Notes: generated from the sequence alone by a model not told the origin. A stretch of DNA of 64,000 nucleotides from Streptomyces sp. TRM68367 (GCF_014495685.1 NZ_JACTVI010000002.1:221700-285699); one strand, 5' to 3'. Shown: positions 31,907 to 41,721, counted from the first letter of the stretch. Numbers and translations are program-made.

Positions 31907-34276
31907 CTACTGGCGGTGGGCGGGCTGGAAGCGGCGCAGCCGCAGGCTGTTGCTGACGACGAACACCGAGGAACTGGCCATCGCGGCCCCGGCGATGAGC
32001 GGGTTGAGCAGGCCGAGCGCGGCCAGTGGCAGGGCGGCGACGTTGTAGGCGAACGCCCAGAAGAGATTGCCCTTGATCGTGGCCAGTGTCCGGCGGGCGA
32101 GGCGGATCGCGTCGGCGGCGCCGCGCAGATCGCCCTTGACCAGGGTGAGATCGGCTGCCGCGATCGCGGCGTCCGTACCGGTGCCCATCGCCAGGCCCAG
32201 GTCGGCCTGGGCCAGCGCGGCGGCGTCGTTGACACCGTCGCCGACCATGGCGACGACCTTGCCCAGCGCTTGCAGCCGCTTGACCTCGGCGACCTTGTCC
32301 TCAGGGTGCACCTCGGCGATGACCTGCTCGATGCCCACCTCGGCCGCCACGTGCTCGGCAGCAGCAGTGTTGTCGCCGGTCAGCAGCACCGGGGTCAGAC
32401 CCAGCTCCTTGAACTGGGTGACGGCTGCCGCACTGGTGGTCTTGACGGTGTCGGCGACCACCAGCGCGGCGCGCACCTGGCCGCCCCAGGCAGCGAACAC
32501 GACGGTACGGCCGGCGCGCTCGGCCTTCTTCTGCGCCTGGACCAGGGCGGCGGGGATCTCCAGGTCCTGGTCATCGGTCAGCCAACTCGCGCGTCCGGCG
32601 AGCACCTGGTGTCCGTCGACCGTGCCGGTGACGCCGCGCCCGGCGTGGTTGGCGAAGTCGGTGACGGGTGCGAGGGCGCCGGTCTCGTCGGCGGCGGCGT
32701 CCGCGATCGCCTTGGCGATCGGATGCTCGCTGGCGTGCTCCAGCGCGCCGGCCAGCCGCAGGATCTCGCCCCGGTCCTCGCCCTCGACGGTGATCACGTC
32801 GGCGAGGCGCATCTTGCCCTCGGTGACGGTGCCGGTCTTGTCCAGCACGATGGTGTCGATCCGGCGGGTGGACTCCAGCACCTCCGGGCCCTTGATCAGC
32901 AGCCCCAGCTGGGCACCGCGCCCGGTGCCGACCATCAAGGCGGTCGGCGTGGCCAGCCCGAGCGCGCACGGGCAGGCGATGATCAGCACCGCCACCGCCG
33001 CGGTGAGTGCGAGGGCCGCGGGGTAGCCCAGGGTCAGCCAGGCGACCAGCGTCTCGACCGCCAGCAGGATCACCACGGGCACGAAGATCGCGGAGATGGA
33101 ATCGGCGAGTCGCTGCACTTCGGCCTTGCCGGTCTGCGCCTCCTCGACCAGACGGGCGATCTGGGCGAGCTTGGTGTCTGAGCCCACGCGCGTGGCCCGT
33201 ACGACGAGACGGCCTCCGGCGTTGACGGTGGCGCCGGTGACCGTGTCGTCCGGGCCGACCTCGACCGGCAGCGACTCGCCGGTCAGCAGCGACTCGTCCA
33301 CCGCCGAGGTGCCCTCGACCACCACCCCGTCGCTGGCGATCTTCTCTCCGGGGCGCACCACGAACTCGTCCCCAACCGCCAACTGGTCAATCGGCACGCG
33401 TATTTCGCGTCCGCCCGCCCGTCTCCCACCACCGCCCTCAACGGAGAGCGCTTCGCGCTCGCCCCCTTCGTATCGCAGCACGGTGACGTCCTTGGCGCCC
33501 AGGTCCATCAGCGCCCGGATGGCCTCGCCGGCACGTCTGCGGGCGCGGGCCTCGAAGTAGCGGCCGGCCAGGATGAAGGCGGTCAGCGCCGCGGCCACCT
33601 CCAGATAGATCTCCGGCTGACCGGCATGCTCCCCGGACCGCGGCAGCAGGGAGAAGCCCATGCTCATGCCGGGCTCGCCCGCACCGCCCCAGAACAGGGC
33701 GTAGACGCTCCAGACCCAGGCTGCCAGCACGCCGAGGGAGACCAGGGTGTCCATGGTCGCGGCCCGGTGGCGCAAGTTCAGCGCGGCGGCGCGGTGGAAG
33801 GGCCACGCCCCCCACAACGCCACCGGCGAGGCCAGCGCGAAGGCCAGCCACTGCCAGAAGCGGAACTGCAGGGGCGGGACCATGGACAGCACCACCACCG
33901 GCACGGTCAGCGCCGCCGAGACCAACAGCCGGTCCCGCAGCGCCCGCACATGCCGCTCCTCCTCGCTCCCCAGCCCATCACCAGCCGCTGCCTGACTCCC
34001 GGTCGCAGCCGAGGCGGGCGGCGCGGGCAGGCTGGCGCCGTACCCGGTGGCCTTCACCGTGGCGATCAGGTCCTGCGGCGTCAGATCCTCGGGGTAGCCG
34101 ACCCGTGCGCTGGCGGTGGCGAAGTTCACCGACGAGCTCACCCCGGGCAGCTTGTTCAGCTTCCGCTCGATCCGCGCCGCACACGAGGCGCAGGTCATGC
34201 CGGTGATGGCCAGATCGACGGACTGCGCCGGTTCGGCCTGCTCGGCCGCCGTCGGCTCGGAGGTCGTGGTCGTCAT
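31907..34276 (-). CDS. copA: Copper-translocating P1B-type ATPase (CopA)
   Basis: This is a 789-residue copper pump. One N-terminal HMA domain has [16 protein letters not shown]; the rest is the P1B-ATPase body with eight helices. Visible motifs are the actuator loop TGES, the membrane metal site CPC ([14 protein letters not shown]), the phosphorylation site DKTGTVTEG, the HP motif SEHPIAKAI, and [12 protein letters not shown] with [10 protein letters not shown]. It exports Cu(I) from the cytoplasm. The ATG at 34276 is chosen over an upstream start because GGAAGAG precedes it and the longer N-terminus is Arg/Pro-rich. It lies 187 nt downstream of a CopZ gene and is likely driven by a MerR-type promoter. 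Confidence 0.95.
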   Translation of the reverse strand: MTTTTSEPTAAEQAEPAQSVDLAITGMTCASCAARIERKLNKLPGVSSSVNFATASARVGYPEDLTPQDLIATVKATGYGASLPAPPASAATGSQAAAGDGLGSEEERHVRALRDRLLVSAALTVPVVVLSMVPPLQFRFWQWLAFALASPVALWGAWPFHRAAALNLRHRAATMDTLVSLGVLAAWVWSVYALFWGGAGEPGMSMGFSLLPRSGEHAGQPEIYLEVAAALTAFILAGRYFEARARRRAGEAIRALMDLGAKDVTVLRYEGGEREALSVEGGGGRRAGGREIRVPIDQLAVGDEFVVRPGEKIASDGVVVEGTSAVDESLLTGESLPVEVGPDDTVTGATVNAGGRLVVRATRVGSDTKLAQIARLVEEAQTGKAEVQRLADSISAIFVPVVILLAVETLVAWLTLGYPAALALTAAVAVLIIACPCALGLATPTALMVGTGRGAQLGLLIKGPEVLESTRRIDTIVLDKTGTVTEGKMRLADVITVEGEDRGEILRLAGALEHASEHPIAKAIADAAADETGALAPVTDFANHAGRGVTGTVDGHQVLAGRASWLTDDQDLEIPAALVQAQKKAERAGRTVVFAAWGGQVRAALVVADTVKTTSAAAVTQFKELGLTPVLLTGDNTAAAEHVAAEVGIEQVIAEVHPEDKVAEVKRLQALGKVVAMVGDGVNDAAALAQADLGLAMGTGTDAAIAAADLTLVKGDLRGAADAIRLARRTLATIKGNLFWAFAYNVAALPLAALGLLNPLIAGAAMASSSVFVVSNSLRLRRFQPAHRQ

Positions 34277-34463
34277 GTTCGAGGCTCTTCCTTGGGCTGC
34301 GAGGACCGGAGACTGGTCAGGGAAATGGCCGACCGGGGCACGTGCCCGGCCGGCCGCGCGTCGCCGGTGGCGGGCGTACGGACGGGGCATGCGCCGCGCG
34401 GACACTCCGGCCAGGTCTTCGCCGACCAGCAATCCCCTGATCCTCGGTCGTTCAGGGGTGGGG

Positions 34464-34673
34464 TCAGGCGCCGACCAGTTCGTAGCCGGCCTCGGTCACT
34501 GCCGACCGCACGTCCGCTATCTCCAGCGGGCTATCGCTGAAGACGGTGACCCGCCCGGAATCGACGTCGACGTCGACCTTCTGCACACCGGCGATGGCGG
34601 TGATCTCCTCGGTGACGGAGTCGGCGCAGTGACCGCAGGTCATGCCGGTAACCGTGTAAGCGGCCTCGCTCAT
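34464..34673 (-). CDS. copZ: Copper chaperone CopZ-type HMA protein
   Basis: This is a 69-residue single HMA domain: [18 protein letters not shown] carries the C-x2-C site, then [15 protein letters not shown] and [15 protein letters not shown] complete the fold. Its length is typical of CopZ. AGGAGC precedes the ATG. It is the first gene of the copZ-copA unit and should hand Cu(I) to the ATPase. Its promoter has the 19-bp spacer and dyad typical of MerR-activated genes, directly divergent from the merR gene. Confidence 0.92.
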   Translation of the reverse strand: MSEAAYTVTGMTCGHCADSVTEEITAIAGVQKVDVDVDSGRVTVFSDSPLEIADVRSAVTEAGYELVGA

Positions 34674-34746
34674 CGAACGCTCCTGGCTTTCAGGGGACGC
34701 CCGCGGCGGTCGGGCTCGCGGTTGTCCAGGGGACTGAGGATCCCCA

Positions 34747-34777
34747 CCGTTACACTTCCAGCCCACTGGAACTTCAA
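34747..34777 (-). promoter_or_regulatory. MerR-type promoter of copZ-copA with 19-bp spacer
   Basis: On the minus strand TTGAAG (34777-34772) and TAACGG (34752-34747) are exactly 19 nt apart. The spacer holds the perfect dyad TTCCAG-CCCA-CTGGAA (34756-34771). This is the layout of promoters that MerR/CueR proteins activate by DNA distortion. The divergent merR gene starts at 34790. Confidence 0.75.
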
Positions 34778-34789
34778 GCCGGGAGCGCC

Positions 34790-35212
34790 ATGAAAATCGG
34801 TGAAGTGGCCGAGCTCACAGGAACCAGCACCAAGACCATCCGCTTCTACGAGGAGTCGGGCCTCGTGCCACCCCCGGCCCGCACACCCAGCGGCCACCGC
34901 GTCTACGGCCTCGACACCGCCGACCGGCTCCGCTTCATCCGTCGCTGCCAGGCCGCCGGCATGACCCTGCAGGAAGTGCGCCAGATCCTCACCGTGCACG
35001 ACCGCGGCGAAAGCCCATGCGGCCACGTCGGCCGCGTACTGACCGAGCGCCTGGAGAACGTCCGCGCCCAGATCACCGAGCTCGTCACCCTCGAAACCCA
35101 CCTGGAATCCCTGCTGGCGCACGCCGCCCAGGGTCGGCCGACCGACCACGACCGGGCCGGCGTCTGCTGGATCCTCGAAACAGAGCCCGCCGAGCCCGCG
35201 ATCACCGACTGA
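34790..35212 (+). CDS. MerR family heavy-metal-responsive regulator
   Basis: This 140-residue regulator has the N-terminal winged helix MKIGEVAELTGTSTKTIRFYEESGLV and HRVYGLDTADRLRFI, a coiled-coil dimer helix, and metal-site cysteines. One Cys is in ESPCGHV, the position used by the ZntR/CadR group, and one is near the end in GVCWIL. There is no CueR-type C-x7-C loop, so the inducing metal may be Cu, Zn, Cd or Pb. Adjacency to copZ-copA argues for copper. The gene is divergent from copZ with the operator between. Its last 11 nt overlap the convergent cyclodipeptide synthase gene. Confidence 0.9.
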   Translation: MKIGEVAELTGTSTKTIRFYEESGLVPPPARTPSGHRVYGLDTADRLRFIRRCQAAGMTLQEVRQILTVHDRGESPCGHVGRVLTERLENVRAQITELVTLETHLESLLAHAAQGRPTDHDRAGVCWILETEPAEPAITD

Positions 35213-35951
35213 CGGGAAGCCGTACGAGTGCGGGTTCCGGCCCGGCCGGTACGACAACGGCGAACCCCTGCCCGGCCGCGGGCCGCCAGTCCAGCTCACC
35301 TCCGTACAGGCGCCGCAACACCTCCGGCGGCCGGTGATAGCAGAACACCGACGCCTCAGCCCCGACGATGGACGGGGTATCGACGAACAGCGGCAGCTCC
35401 GCCAGGAAGTAGCGCACCGCCCGCTCGACCTGCTCCGCCCCCGGCGCCTGCCCCGGCGGGAGCTTCCCGGCCAGCACCCAACCGGTGGCCTCCCGGCACG
35501 CGTCCCGGAAGCCCGCGTCCTCGGCGTACCGCCGCAGCCCGCGCTCATGCAGCCGTACGAACGCCGCATTGCCCGCCAGCTCGGCCCACCCCAGCACCCG
35601 CGCCGCCGCGTCCGCCACGCCGAGGGCCCCGAGCGCCGCGACGATCTTGTTGCGGGTGTACTGCCCCTGCCGCCGCGCCTTCCACGTGGCCCTTTCCGGC
35701 GCATACCCCAGCGCCTCCAGAGTGAAGGCACTCGGCGTGTCCGGCACGAAGAAGTCCACCCGCTCGAACCGGGCCAGCCCCCACGCCGCCAGCTCCCGGA
35801 TCCGCGCCGTGGAGAAGTAGCCGTTGAACGGGCTGATCCCGAAGCACGCGTGCTCGGCCCGCTCCACCAACTCCGCGCAGCGGCTGCTCAAGGGGGTCAC
35901 CGCCATCCGGTCCGCGCGGCACCCGTGCTGATCTGGTTGACCTGTACTCAT
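35202..35951 (-). CDS. tRNA-dependent cyclodipeptide synthase (AlbC-like)
   Basis: This 249-residue enzyme would make a cyclic dipeptide from two aminoacyl-tRNAs. The family fold is clear: FGISPFNGYFS holds the catalytic Ser (Ser40, in the S-P-x-N context), followed by FERVDFFVPDT and LGYAPERATWKARRQGQYTRNKI. Late motifs are RYFLAELPLFVDTP (the catalytic Tyr and Glu region) and VFCYHRP. The Asn after Ser-Pro-x and the Tyr-His pair place it in the NYH subfamily with AlbC. No oxidase, P450 or methyltransferase is adjacent, so it appears to be an orphan. The ATG at 35951 is used; the first 15 residues are variable. The product is unknown. Confidence 0.85.
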   Translation of the reverse strand: MSTGQPDQHGCRADRMAVTPLSSRCAELVERAEHACFGISPFNGYFSTARIRELAAWGLARFERVDFFVPDTPSAFTLEALGYAPERATWKARRQGQYTRNKIVAALGALGVADAAARVLGWAELAGNAAFVRLHERGLRRYAEDAGFRDACREATGWVLAGKLPPGQAPGAEQVERAVRYFLAELPLFVDTPSIVGAEASVFCYHRPPEVLRRLYGGELDWRPAAGQGFAVVVPAGPEPALVRLPVSR

Positions 35952-36363
35952 GGCCCGACGCTAGGACCCTCCCCGTGCGGCAACAGCAAGTCCGACCCGG
36001 GCCGATTCCCCCGAACGAGGTGCTCACCGGCTGCCGACGAGCGGATCGCCGCTGACACCGAACAGTGTGGGCAGCGACGGACCCGGCGCTCGCATCGGCC
36101 GGGACCACCCCACGCTCGGTGAGGACGCCCATGCTGGTGCTGGGCATGAGGGAGCGGGCCGGTGGCGGGCGACCTGCTGGGGGTCGCCCTCGTGGTCCTG
36201 CTCTGAGGGGCGTACGTGGGGGCGTGGCGCGGCTGCGTACATGCGGAGAGCGCCGACCCGTCCTGCGGTCCCTGGTCCTTTCCGAGCCGGGCGTGGCCGG
36301 GGCGCCCGTGGGTCCTGCCTTGGCCACCGCACGGACTGGGGGCCTGGCGCATGGCCGGCGCCG
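35952..36363. other. Non-coding or degraded stretch
   Basis: Long frames cross this segment, but their translations are Arg/Pro/Gly-rich and unlike any family I know. I see no gene and no clear hairpin. It may hold the upstream region of the cyclodipeptide synthase gene and debris from the neighbouring duplicated cassette. Confidence 0.35.
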
Positions 36364-36900
36364 TTACGAGGACGGCGTGGTGGGGTCGCGGAAGTCGGGC
36401 GGCAGGGCCCGGTTGACGCGGGCTGCGAGAGCGGGTGCGCAGTCGCGCAGGCCCTGCCGGGTGACCAGAAGCAGGGACAGCGTGGTTCCGGTCTCGTCGT
36501 CGATCGGGAAGCGGGCGTTGGGGTACCGCCGGGAGAAGGTGATGACCGTATCGGCGTCCCGGGCGAGCGACGCCTGCTTGCCACTCTCGCCCTTGACCGT
36601 GGCCCGGCAGGTGGCGTCGATGTCGTGCAGGGCCTCGTGCACGGGGCGTACCCGGGCTGCGGGAGGCGTGACGGCGGGAGCCGCGGCGCTCGCGGTCGCG
36701 GTGGCGGCCGATCCGCTGCTGCCGCCGGACCGGTCCCGCACAGCCACCACCCCCGCGACGGCCAGAGCGCCCGCCACGGTCGCGGCCACCGCCCACAGCA
36801 GCAGGCCCGGCCCGCGGCGAGCGGACCGGCCGGTGTCCTCGGCCGCCGTGGCGGGCGCCGGACCGGGTATGCCGTCCTGCCCGGTCGGTGGTGTCGTCAC
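36364..36900 (-). CDS. DUF3105-like membrane-anchored protein, intact copy
   Basis: This is a 178-residue protein with a Pro/Gly-rich cytoplasmic start, one membrane helix (GLLLWAVAATVAGALAVAGVVAV) and an extracytoplasmic domain. The domain has two Cys (ATCRATVKG and LRDCAPALAARV) and a conserved ITFSRRYPNARFPIDDETG. It is the intact counterpart of the frameshifted gene at 14927. The GTG start overlaps the stop of the upstream propeller pseudogene. The function is unknown. The two Cys may form a disulfide or bind metal. Confidence 0.72.
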   Translation of the reverse strand: MTTPPTGQDGIPGPAPATAAEDTGRSARRGPGLLLWAVAATVAGALAVAGVVAVRDRSGGSSGSAATATASAAAPAVTPPAARVRPVHEALHDIDATCRATVKGESGKQASLARDADTVITFSRRYPNARFPIDDETGTTLSLLLVTRQGLRDCAPALAARVNRALPPDFRDPTTPSS

Positions 36901-37866
36901 GCAGTGGCCTTCCAGGTGGTGCCGCCGTCGGTGCTGCGGAAGGTCCGGGCGTTCTGGCCGTCCAGCGCGCCCGCGTACAGGGTGCTGCCGGTGGTGTCGT
37001 AGCCGACCGCACTGGTGCCCTTCGGCAGGTCGGCCTGCTTCCACGTCTTGCCGCCGTCGATGCTCAGCTCGGAGCCGCCCATGCCGACGGCGACGATCTG
37101 GTTGATGTCCTTCGGGTTCCAGGCGGCGGCCATCGTGCCCATCGGGCCACCGAGGCTCTTCCAGGTCTTGCCGCCGTCACTGCTGGTCTGCAGCCCGCTG
37201 GACATGTCGGGGGCGATCAGCCGCCGCGGGTCCTTCGGGTCGACCAGGATGGTGCCCATGAAGGAGCGCCCCGCCTCGGCGTCGACCGTCTTCCAGCTCT
37301 TCCCGCCGTCGCTGGAGGCGAGCAGCCCGGCTTCCGGGGAGGCGACGTAGACGGTGTCTCCGGTGGCGCCGATGGCGTGCGCATCGCTGACCGCGCCCGC
37401 GCCGGTCACCTTGGTGAACGTCGCTCCGCCGTCGGTGGACCGGAACAGCCCCGGGTGCCCGCCCACCAGTACGGCGTCCGACGTGATCGCCCACCCCATG
37501 GGGTCCGCCCCGCTCAGCGAGGGCACGTCCTTCCAGGTGCTGCCGCCGTTGCTGGAGACGGCCGCTGCCGCGTGCCCGCCGACGAAGAGCCGGTCGCCCA
37601 CCACTTACACGGTGTGCAGGTCGCCGCCCACGAAGGGGCTCGGTCGCCGACCCGGCCGACGCGCCGCCGGAACCGTCGCGAGTGACCCAGAGGATCCCGC
37701 CCGCCGCGACCACCGCCACGGCCAGGGCGGTGCCGCCCCGGCGCAGCCGCCGCGCCCGCTGCTCGGCGCGCCGGGCCTCGGCGGATCGCTCGGCCGCCTT
37801 CGTGCGGCGCCGTTCGGCCTTGGTGGCTCCTGCCGAGGGAGCCTTGCGGGAAGGTGTGGAGGTCAT
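36897..37866 (-). pseudogene. F510_1955-type propeller gene, broken copy
   Basis: The start (ATG 37866) and anchor region match the intact gene at 13929, including the Lys/Arg/Ala-rich N-terminus and one helix. Near 37635 an extra C in a run of four shifts the frame. Eight codons later an in-frame TAA follows HTV, where the intact copy has Ser. From there the Asp-box propeller (GNTVYIASPEAG-like, STDGG, SSDGGKTWK repeats) continues in frame to 36897. Two lesions in an otherwise well-kept reading frame suggest recent decay after duplication. Confidence 0.78.
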
Positions 37867-38022
37867 GGACGTGCTTCCTTCATGTGGGGTATGCGAGGGC
37901 GTGAGACAGGCGTGGAGAGGAAGGGGCGGTCAGACGAACTGCCGGCCTCGGAGGCGTCGGTCGGTACCGAACCGTGTCGCGAGGAGCCCGCCACGTACAC
38001 CTGAAGACGTACCGCCGAAGCG

Positions 38023-38388
38023 TTGGTGGGGAGCATCGCCCAGCTGGACGAGGAGGGCGCGGTGCAGGTGCTCGTCTCCGATCTGCGCGGGGACCAGGCC
38101 CCGGTCCTGGCCGCGGTCGGCCTGATGCAGTTCGAGGTCGTCGCGGCAAGGATGGCCGGCGAGTTCTCCGCCCCGGTCAGGCTGGAGACGCTGCCGTACC
38201 GCCTCGCGCGGGCCACCGACGTTGCCGGCGCCGAGGAACTCAACCGCTCCCGGATCAAGGGCGAGGCACTCACCCGCCTCCGCGACAAGACTCAGCTCGC
38301 CCTCTTCCGCGACCGCTGGCAGGCCGACTCCTTCCAGCGCGAGTTCCCCGCCGCCCGCCTCGACCACCTCATCGCAGCCCACGGCTGA
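38023..38388 (+). pseudogene. prfC: C-terminal fragment of peptide chain release factor 3
   Basis: The 121-residue frame matches only the last quarter of RF3: VGLMQFEVVAARMAGEFSAPVRLETLPYRLA and LALFRDRWQADSFQREFPAARL are standard. The GTPase and domain II of RF3, about 400 residues, are absent. A TGA lies in frame about 25 nt upstream, so it is not an alternative start of a full gene. It cannot work as a release factor. It was probably left by an insertion or recombination that also cut the neighbouring arsO remnant. Confidence 0.75.
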
Positions 38389-38405
38389 CCCTTCGGCGGT
38401 GTGGA

Positions 38406-39580
38406 GTGAAGGCACCGACGACCGCCCCGACCGGCTGGGCCCGCCCCGACGGCGCCGCCTACCCCACCGGCGGCGACTGGGCCGAGAAGTACCTCCAGCC
38501 GCTCGCCGACGTGTTCGGCGACAAGATCCGCTACGGCGCCACGGTCACCGGCGTCGCCCGCGCGGGCCGGGACCGCATCGTCGACTCCGGCCGTGACGAG
38601 CAGCCCTTCACCGTCCACATCCAGCTCGCAGACGGCCGCGAGGAGCTTCTTGCCGCCCGCGCCGTCATCGACGCCGTCCGGCACCTGGTCCACCCCCAGC
38701 CCGATGGGCGCCGACGGCCTGCCCGCCCTCGGCGAGAAGACGGCCGCCGAGCGCATCTCCTACCGCGTCCCCGACCTGGGCGACCCGGCCGTACGCGCCC
38801 GGTACGCGGGCAAGCGCACTGCAGTCATCGGCTCTGGCGCCTCCGCCTTCACCGCCCTCGCCTACCTCTCCGACCTGGCCAAGGAGGAGGACGGGACCCA
38901 TGCGGTGTGGATCCTGCGCCGGGGCATCGGCGCGAACACATACGGCGGCGGCGAGGCCGACGAGCTTCCCGCCCGCGGCGCCCTGGGCCTGCGTGCCAAG
39001 GCCGCCGTCGAGGCCGGCCACGCGAGCGCGGTCACCGGATTCCGCACCCAGTCCATCGAACGGGACGGCGACCGACTCGTCCTCGTTGCCGAGGACGGCC
39101 GCCGCCTGGATCCGGTCGACGAGGGCATCGTCCTGACCGGCTTCCGCCCCGACCTGTCCTTCCTCTCCGAGCTCCGGCTCGGACTCGACGAGCGTCTCCA
39201 GGCGCCGACCGCGCTGGCCCCGCTGATCGACCCGAACGTCCACTCCTGCGGCACGGTCTACCCGCACGGCGTCAACGAACTTGCCCACCCGGAGCAGGGT
39301 GTCTACCTGGTCGGCATGAAGTCCTACGGCCGTGCCCCCCACGTTCCTCGCCATGACCGGTTACGAGCAGGTCCGCTCCATTACCGCGGCGCACGCCGGG
39401 GACCGCGAGGCCGCCGAGCGCGTCGAACTGACCCTGCCGGAGACTGGAGTCTGCGGCGGCGCCGGCCTGTTCGACGACCCCGACGCCGCCCAGAGCAGCG
39501 AGGGCGGCGGCTGCTGCGCCGCCCCGGCCACCCTGCAGATCGGCATCGGCGCCCCAGCCACCACCCCCGGCGGCTGCTGA
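38406..39580 (+). pseudogene. arsO: FAD-dependent arsenic-operon oxidoreductase (ArsO-like), broken
   Basis: This is a flavin-containing monooxygenase-like protein of ars clusters, missing its first about 75 residues, including the N-terminal FAD GxGxxG. It starts in GDWAEKYLQPLADVFGDKIRYGATV. At about 38680 one extra G shifts the frame (ARAVIDA then SGTWSTPSPMGADG). The NAD(P) motif VIGSGASAFTALAYL is intact. At about 39340 an extra C in a C-run shifts it again (SYGRAP then TFLAMTGYEQVRSI). The tail has CCAAP and C-terminal GGC, suited to arsenic binding. The order with ArsI and an MFS protein supports an ars operon. Confidence 0.72.
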
Positions 39581-39605
39581 CCCCACCCACCCCAGGAGGT
39601 TCGCC

Positions 39606-40073
39606 ATGACATCCCGCGTACAGCTCGCCCTCCGCGTCCCCGACCTCGGCGCATCCGTCGCCTTCTACACGAAGCTGTTCGGCACCGAGCCCGCCAAACT
39701 CGGTGATGGCTAGGCCAACTTCGCCATCACCGAGCTTCCGCTCAAGCTCGTCCTGATCGAAGGCACCGTGGACGAGGCAACGCGCATGGACCACCTCGGC
39801 GTCGAGGTCGAGAGCACCGAGGCCGTCCACGCCGCCACCGCTCGCCTGGGCGAGGTCGGTCTGGCGACAGACGTGGAGAACGACACCACCTGCTGCTAAG
39901 CCCTCCAGGACAAGGTCTGGGTCCACGGGCCCGGCCAGGAACCCTGGGAGGTGTACGTCGTCAAGGCCGACGCCGACTCCCTGACCAAGCAGCAGAGCAG
40001 CACCTGCTGCGGCGGCCCCGCCGAGGCCGACACCGGCGCGCAGGAACCGGTCGCTGCGGGCGGCTGCTGCTGA
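39606..40073 (+). pseudogene. arsI: ArsI-like C-As lyase (VOC) with two nonsense codons
   Basis: The frame from ATG 39606 (AGGAGG upstream) to TGA 40073 is 155 codons. It reads as an ArsI C-As lyase: RVQLALRVPDLGASVAFYTKLFGTEPAKLGDG, MDHLGVEVES, DTTCC, ALQDKVWVHGPGQEPWEVY. TAG occurs at codon 36 and TAA at codon 98, each where Tyr is expected (GDG-Y-ANF; TCC-Y-ALQDK). The catalytic vicinal Cys pair is at codons 96-97, and a further Cys-rich tail ends in GGCC. With two stops it cannot give the normal enzyme unless Tyr is inserted at stop codons, which is unlikely. Confidence 0.78.
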
Positions 40074-40080
40074 CCCGCCG

Positions 40081-41317
40081 ATGACCGACATCGACACCAG
40101 CGGGGCCGTGACCGGGACGGGGGACCGGTCACGGCCCCGCGGCGCGCTGCCTGCCCTGTGCGCCGCCCAGATCACCAGCTGGAGAATCGTCTACTACGCG
40201 TTCCCCGTCCTGAACCCCGAGATCACGCAGGCGACAAACTGGCCGGCAGGAGCGACCACCGCGGCGTTCTCGCTCGGCCTAGTCATCTCCGCGCTCGCCG
40301 GTATCCGGGTGGGGAGGATGCTCGACCGGCGCGGCCCGCGCACCGTCATGACGGCAGGCTCAGCCCTTGGCGCCGCCAGCCTGCTCGTGGTGGCTACGGC
40401 CCCCAACCTGCCTATGTTCTTCGCCGGTTGAGCGCTGGCCGGAGTCGCGATGGCCGCCACGTTCTACCAGCCCGCGTTCGCCGCCCTCACCTGCTGGTGG
40501 GCCCCGGACCACGTCCGGGCCCTGACGATCGTCACCCTCGCCGGCGGTCTGGCCTCCACCGTCTTCGCACCCCCGACGGCCCTGCTCGCCGACCACCTGT
40601 CCTGGCGGCACATCTACCTCGTGCTGGCCGGGATCCTCACCGCAGTCACCATCCCCGCCCACGCCCTCGCGCTGCGAGCGCCCTGGCCGGACGCCCCATC
40701 CAGTCCTGCGCACGCCGCCGCAGGCGTGGCCCCGGTGGTGCGCAGCCGGTCGTTCCTGCTGCTTGCTGCCGTCTTCGCCCTGTCGTCCTTCGCGATGTAC
40801 GCCGTCGTCGTCGCCCTCGTACCGCTCCTCCTGGAACGCGGGTACACCACCAGCCAGGCAGCATGGGCGCTCGGACTCGGCGGCGCCGGACAAACCCTCG
40901 GCCGCACCCTGTACGCCACTCTCGCCCGACGCACCGCCGTGGCCACGCGCACGACGACCCTGATCGCCGCCGGCGGCATCACCACCGCCGCCTTCGCCGC
41001 CGTACCCGGGCCATACGCCCTGCTCATTGTCGTGTCGCTCGCGGCCGGTATGGTCCGCGGTAACCTCACCCTGCTCCAAGCCACCGCTCACCGACCGCTG
41101 GGGCGCCACCCACTACGGACGCCTCTCCGGCCTGCTCGCAGCGCCAGCAACCACCGCCGCAGCCTTGGCTCCCTTCGCCGGTGCCGTGCTCGCCGCGCCA
41201 CTCGGTGGATACAGCCACCTCTTCGCGCTCCTCGCCGTCATCTCCATGGCCACCTCAGTCACCGCGCCCTGGACTGCCCCTACCGACGCCAACCCGCCCG
41301 GAGCGCCACTCCGCTGA
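40081..41317 (+). pseudogene. MFS transporter of the ars operon, broken
   Basis: This is a major facilitator protein that starts at ATG 40081, 7 nt after the ArsI stop. An early conserved run is GIRVGRMLDRRGPRTVMTAGS. At codon 117 a TGA replaces the Trp of FFAGWALAG, and the frame continues with VAMAATFYQPAFAALTCWW. Near 41095 the frame shifts (LLQATA then TDRWGATHYGRLSGLLAAPAT) and ends at TGA 41317. MFS proteins in this position export organoarsenicals or arsenate esters. Two lesions and the state of its neighbours indicate a dead operon. Confidence 0.72.
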
Positions 41318-41481
41318 CAGACCCGCGCGGTGTCCGCCCGGCCACTGCTCGTATCCCCAAGTGCTGCACTTCTCCCAGCCGGGCAGCCAGAACGGGTGCG
41401 GGCCGCCCTGGGTCAGGTCGGGCTCAGCGGGCGCGCCTTGGGAACCGGGTGCGGTACGGCGTTGGCGAGGGGCGGTTTGGG

Positions 41482-41721
41482 TCAGGCGCCGTCCGGGCGC
41501 AGCGGGATCAGGTTTCCCGAGGCGGGTTGGTTTTGGCCGGTGGAGTCCCGAAGGATGAGGACGGCGGCCGCGAGGACTACCTGCTCCGCTCGGTGCTGGG
41601 ATTCGGCCTCGGTAGCCTGGGACTCCTTCAGGCGGACCCCTTCTTTGCGGAGTCGCTTTTCGACTTCCGGCGTCTGGTGCGTCTCTGCGCTCCCGGTCAC
41701 GCTTCGACCGCGGTAGAGCAC
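41482..41721 (-). CDS. Hypothetical helical protein
   Basis: This is a 79-residue frame with a GTG start and plausible codon use. The centre (VEKRLRKEGVRLKESQATEAESQHRAEQVVLAAAVLILRD) is predicted to be helical; the C-terminus is NLIPLRPDGA. No family is recognised. It may be the C-terminal remnant of a longer gene, because the surroundings are degraded and no ribosome site is clear. Confidence 0.3.
   Translation of the reverse strand: MLYRGRSVTGSAETHQTPEVEKRLRKEGVRLKESQATEAESQHRAEQVVLAAAVLILRDSTGQNQPASGNLIPLRPDGA

Noticed and set aside
36065..37105. Long plus-strand frames across the duplicated cassette
   Set aside because: They are antisense shadows of the minus-strand genes in GC-rich DNA; the minus-strand translations match known proteins.
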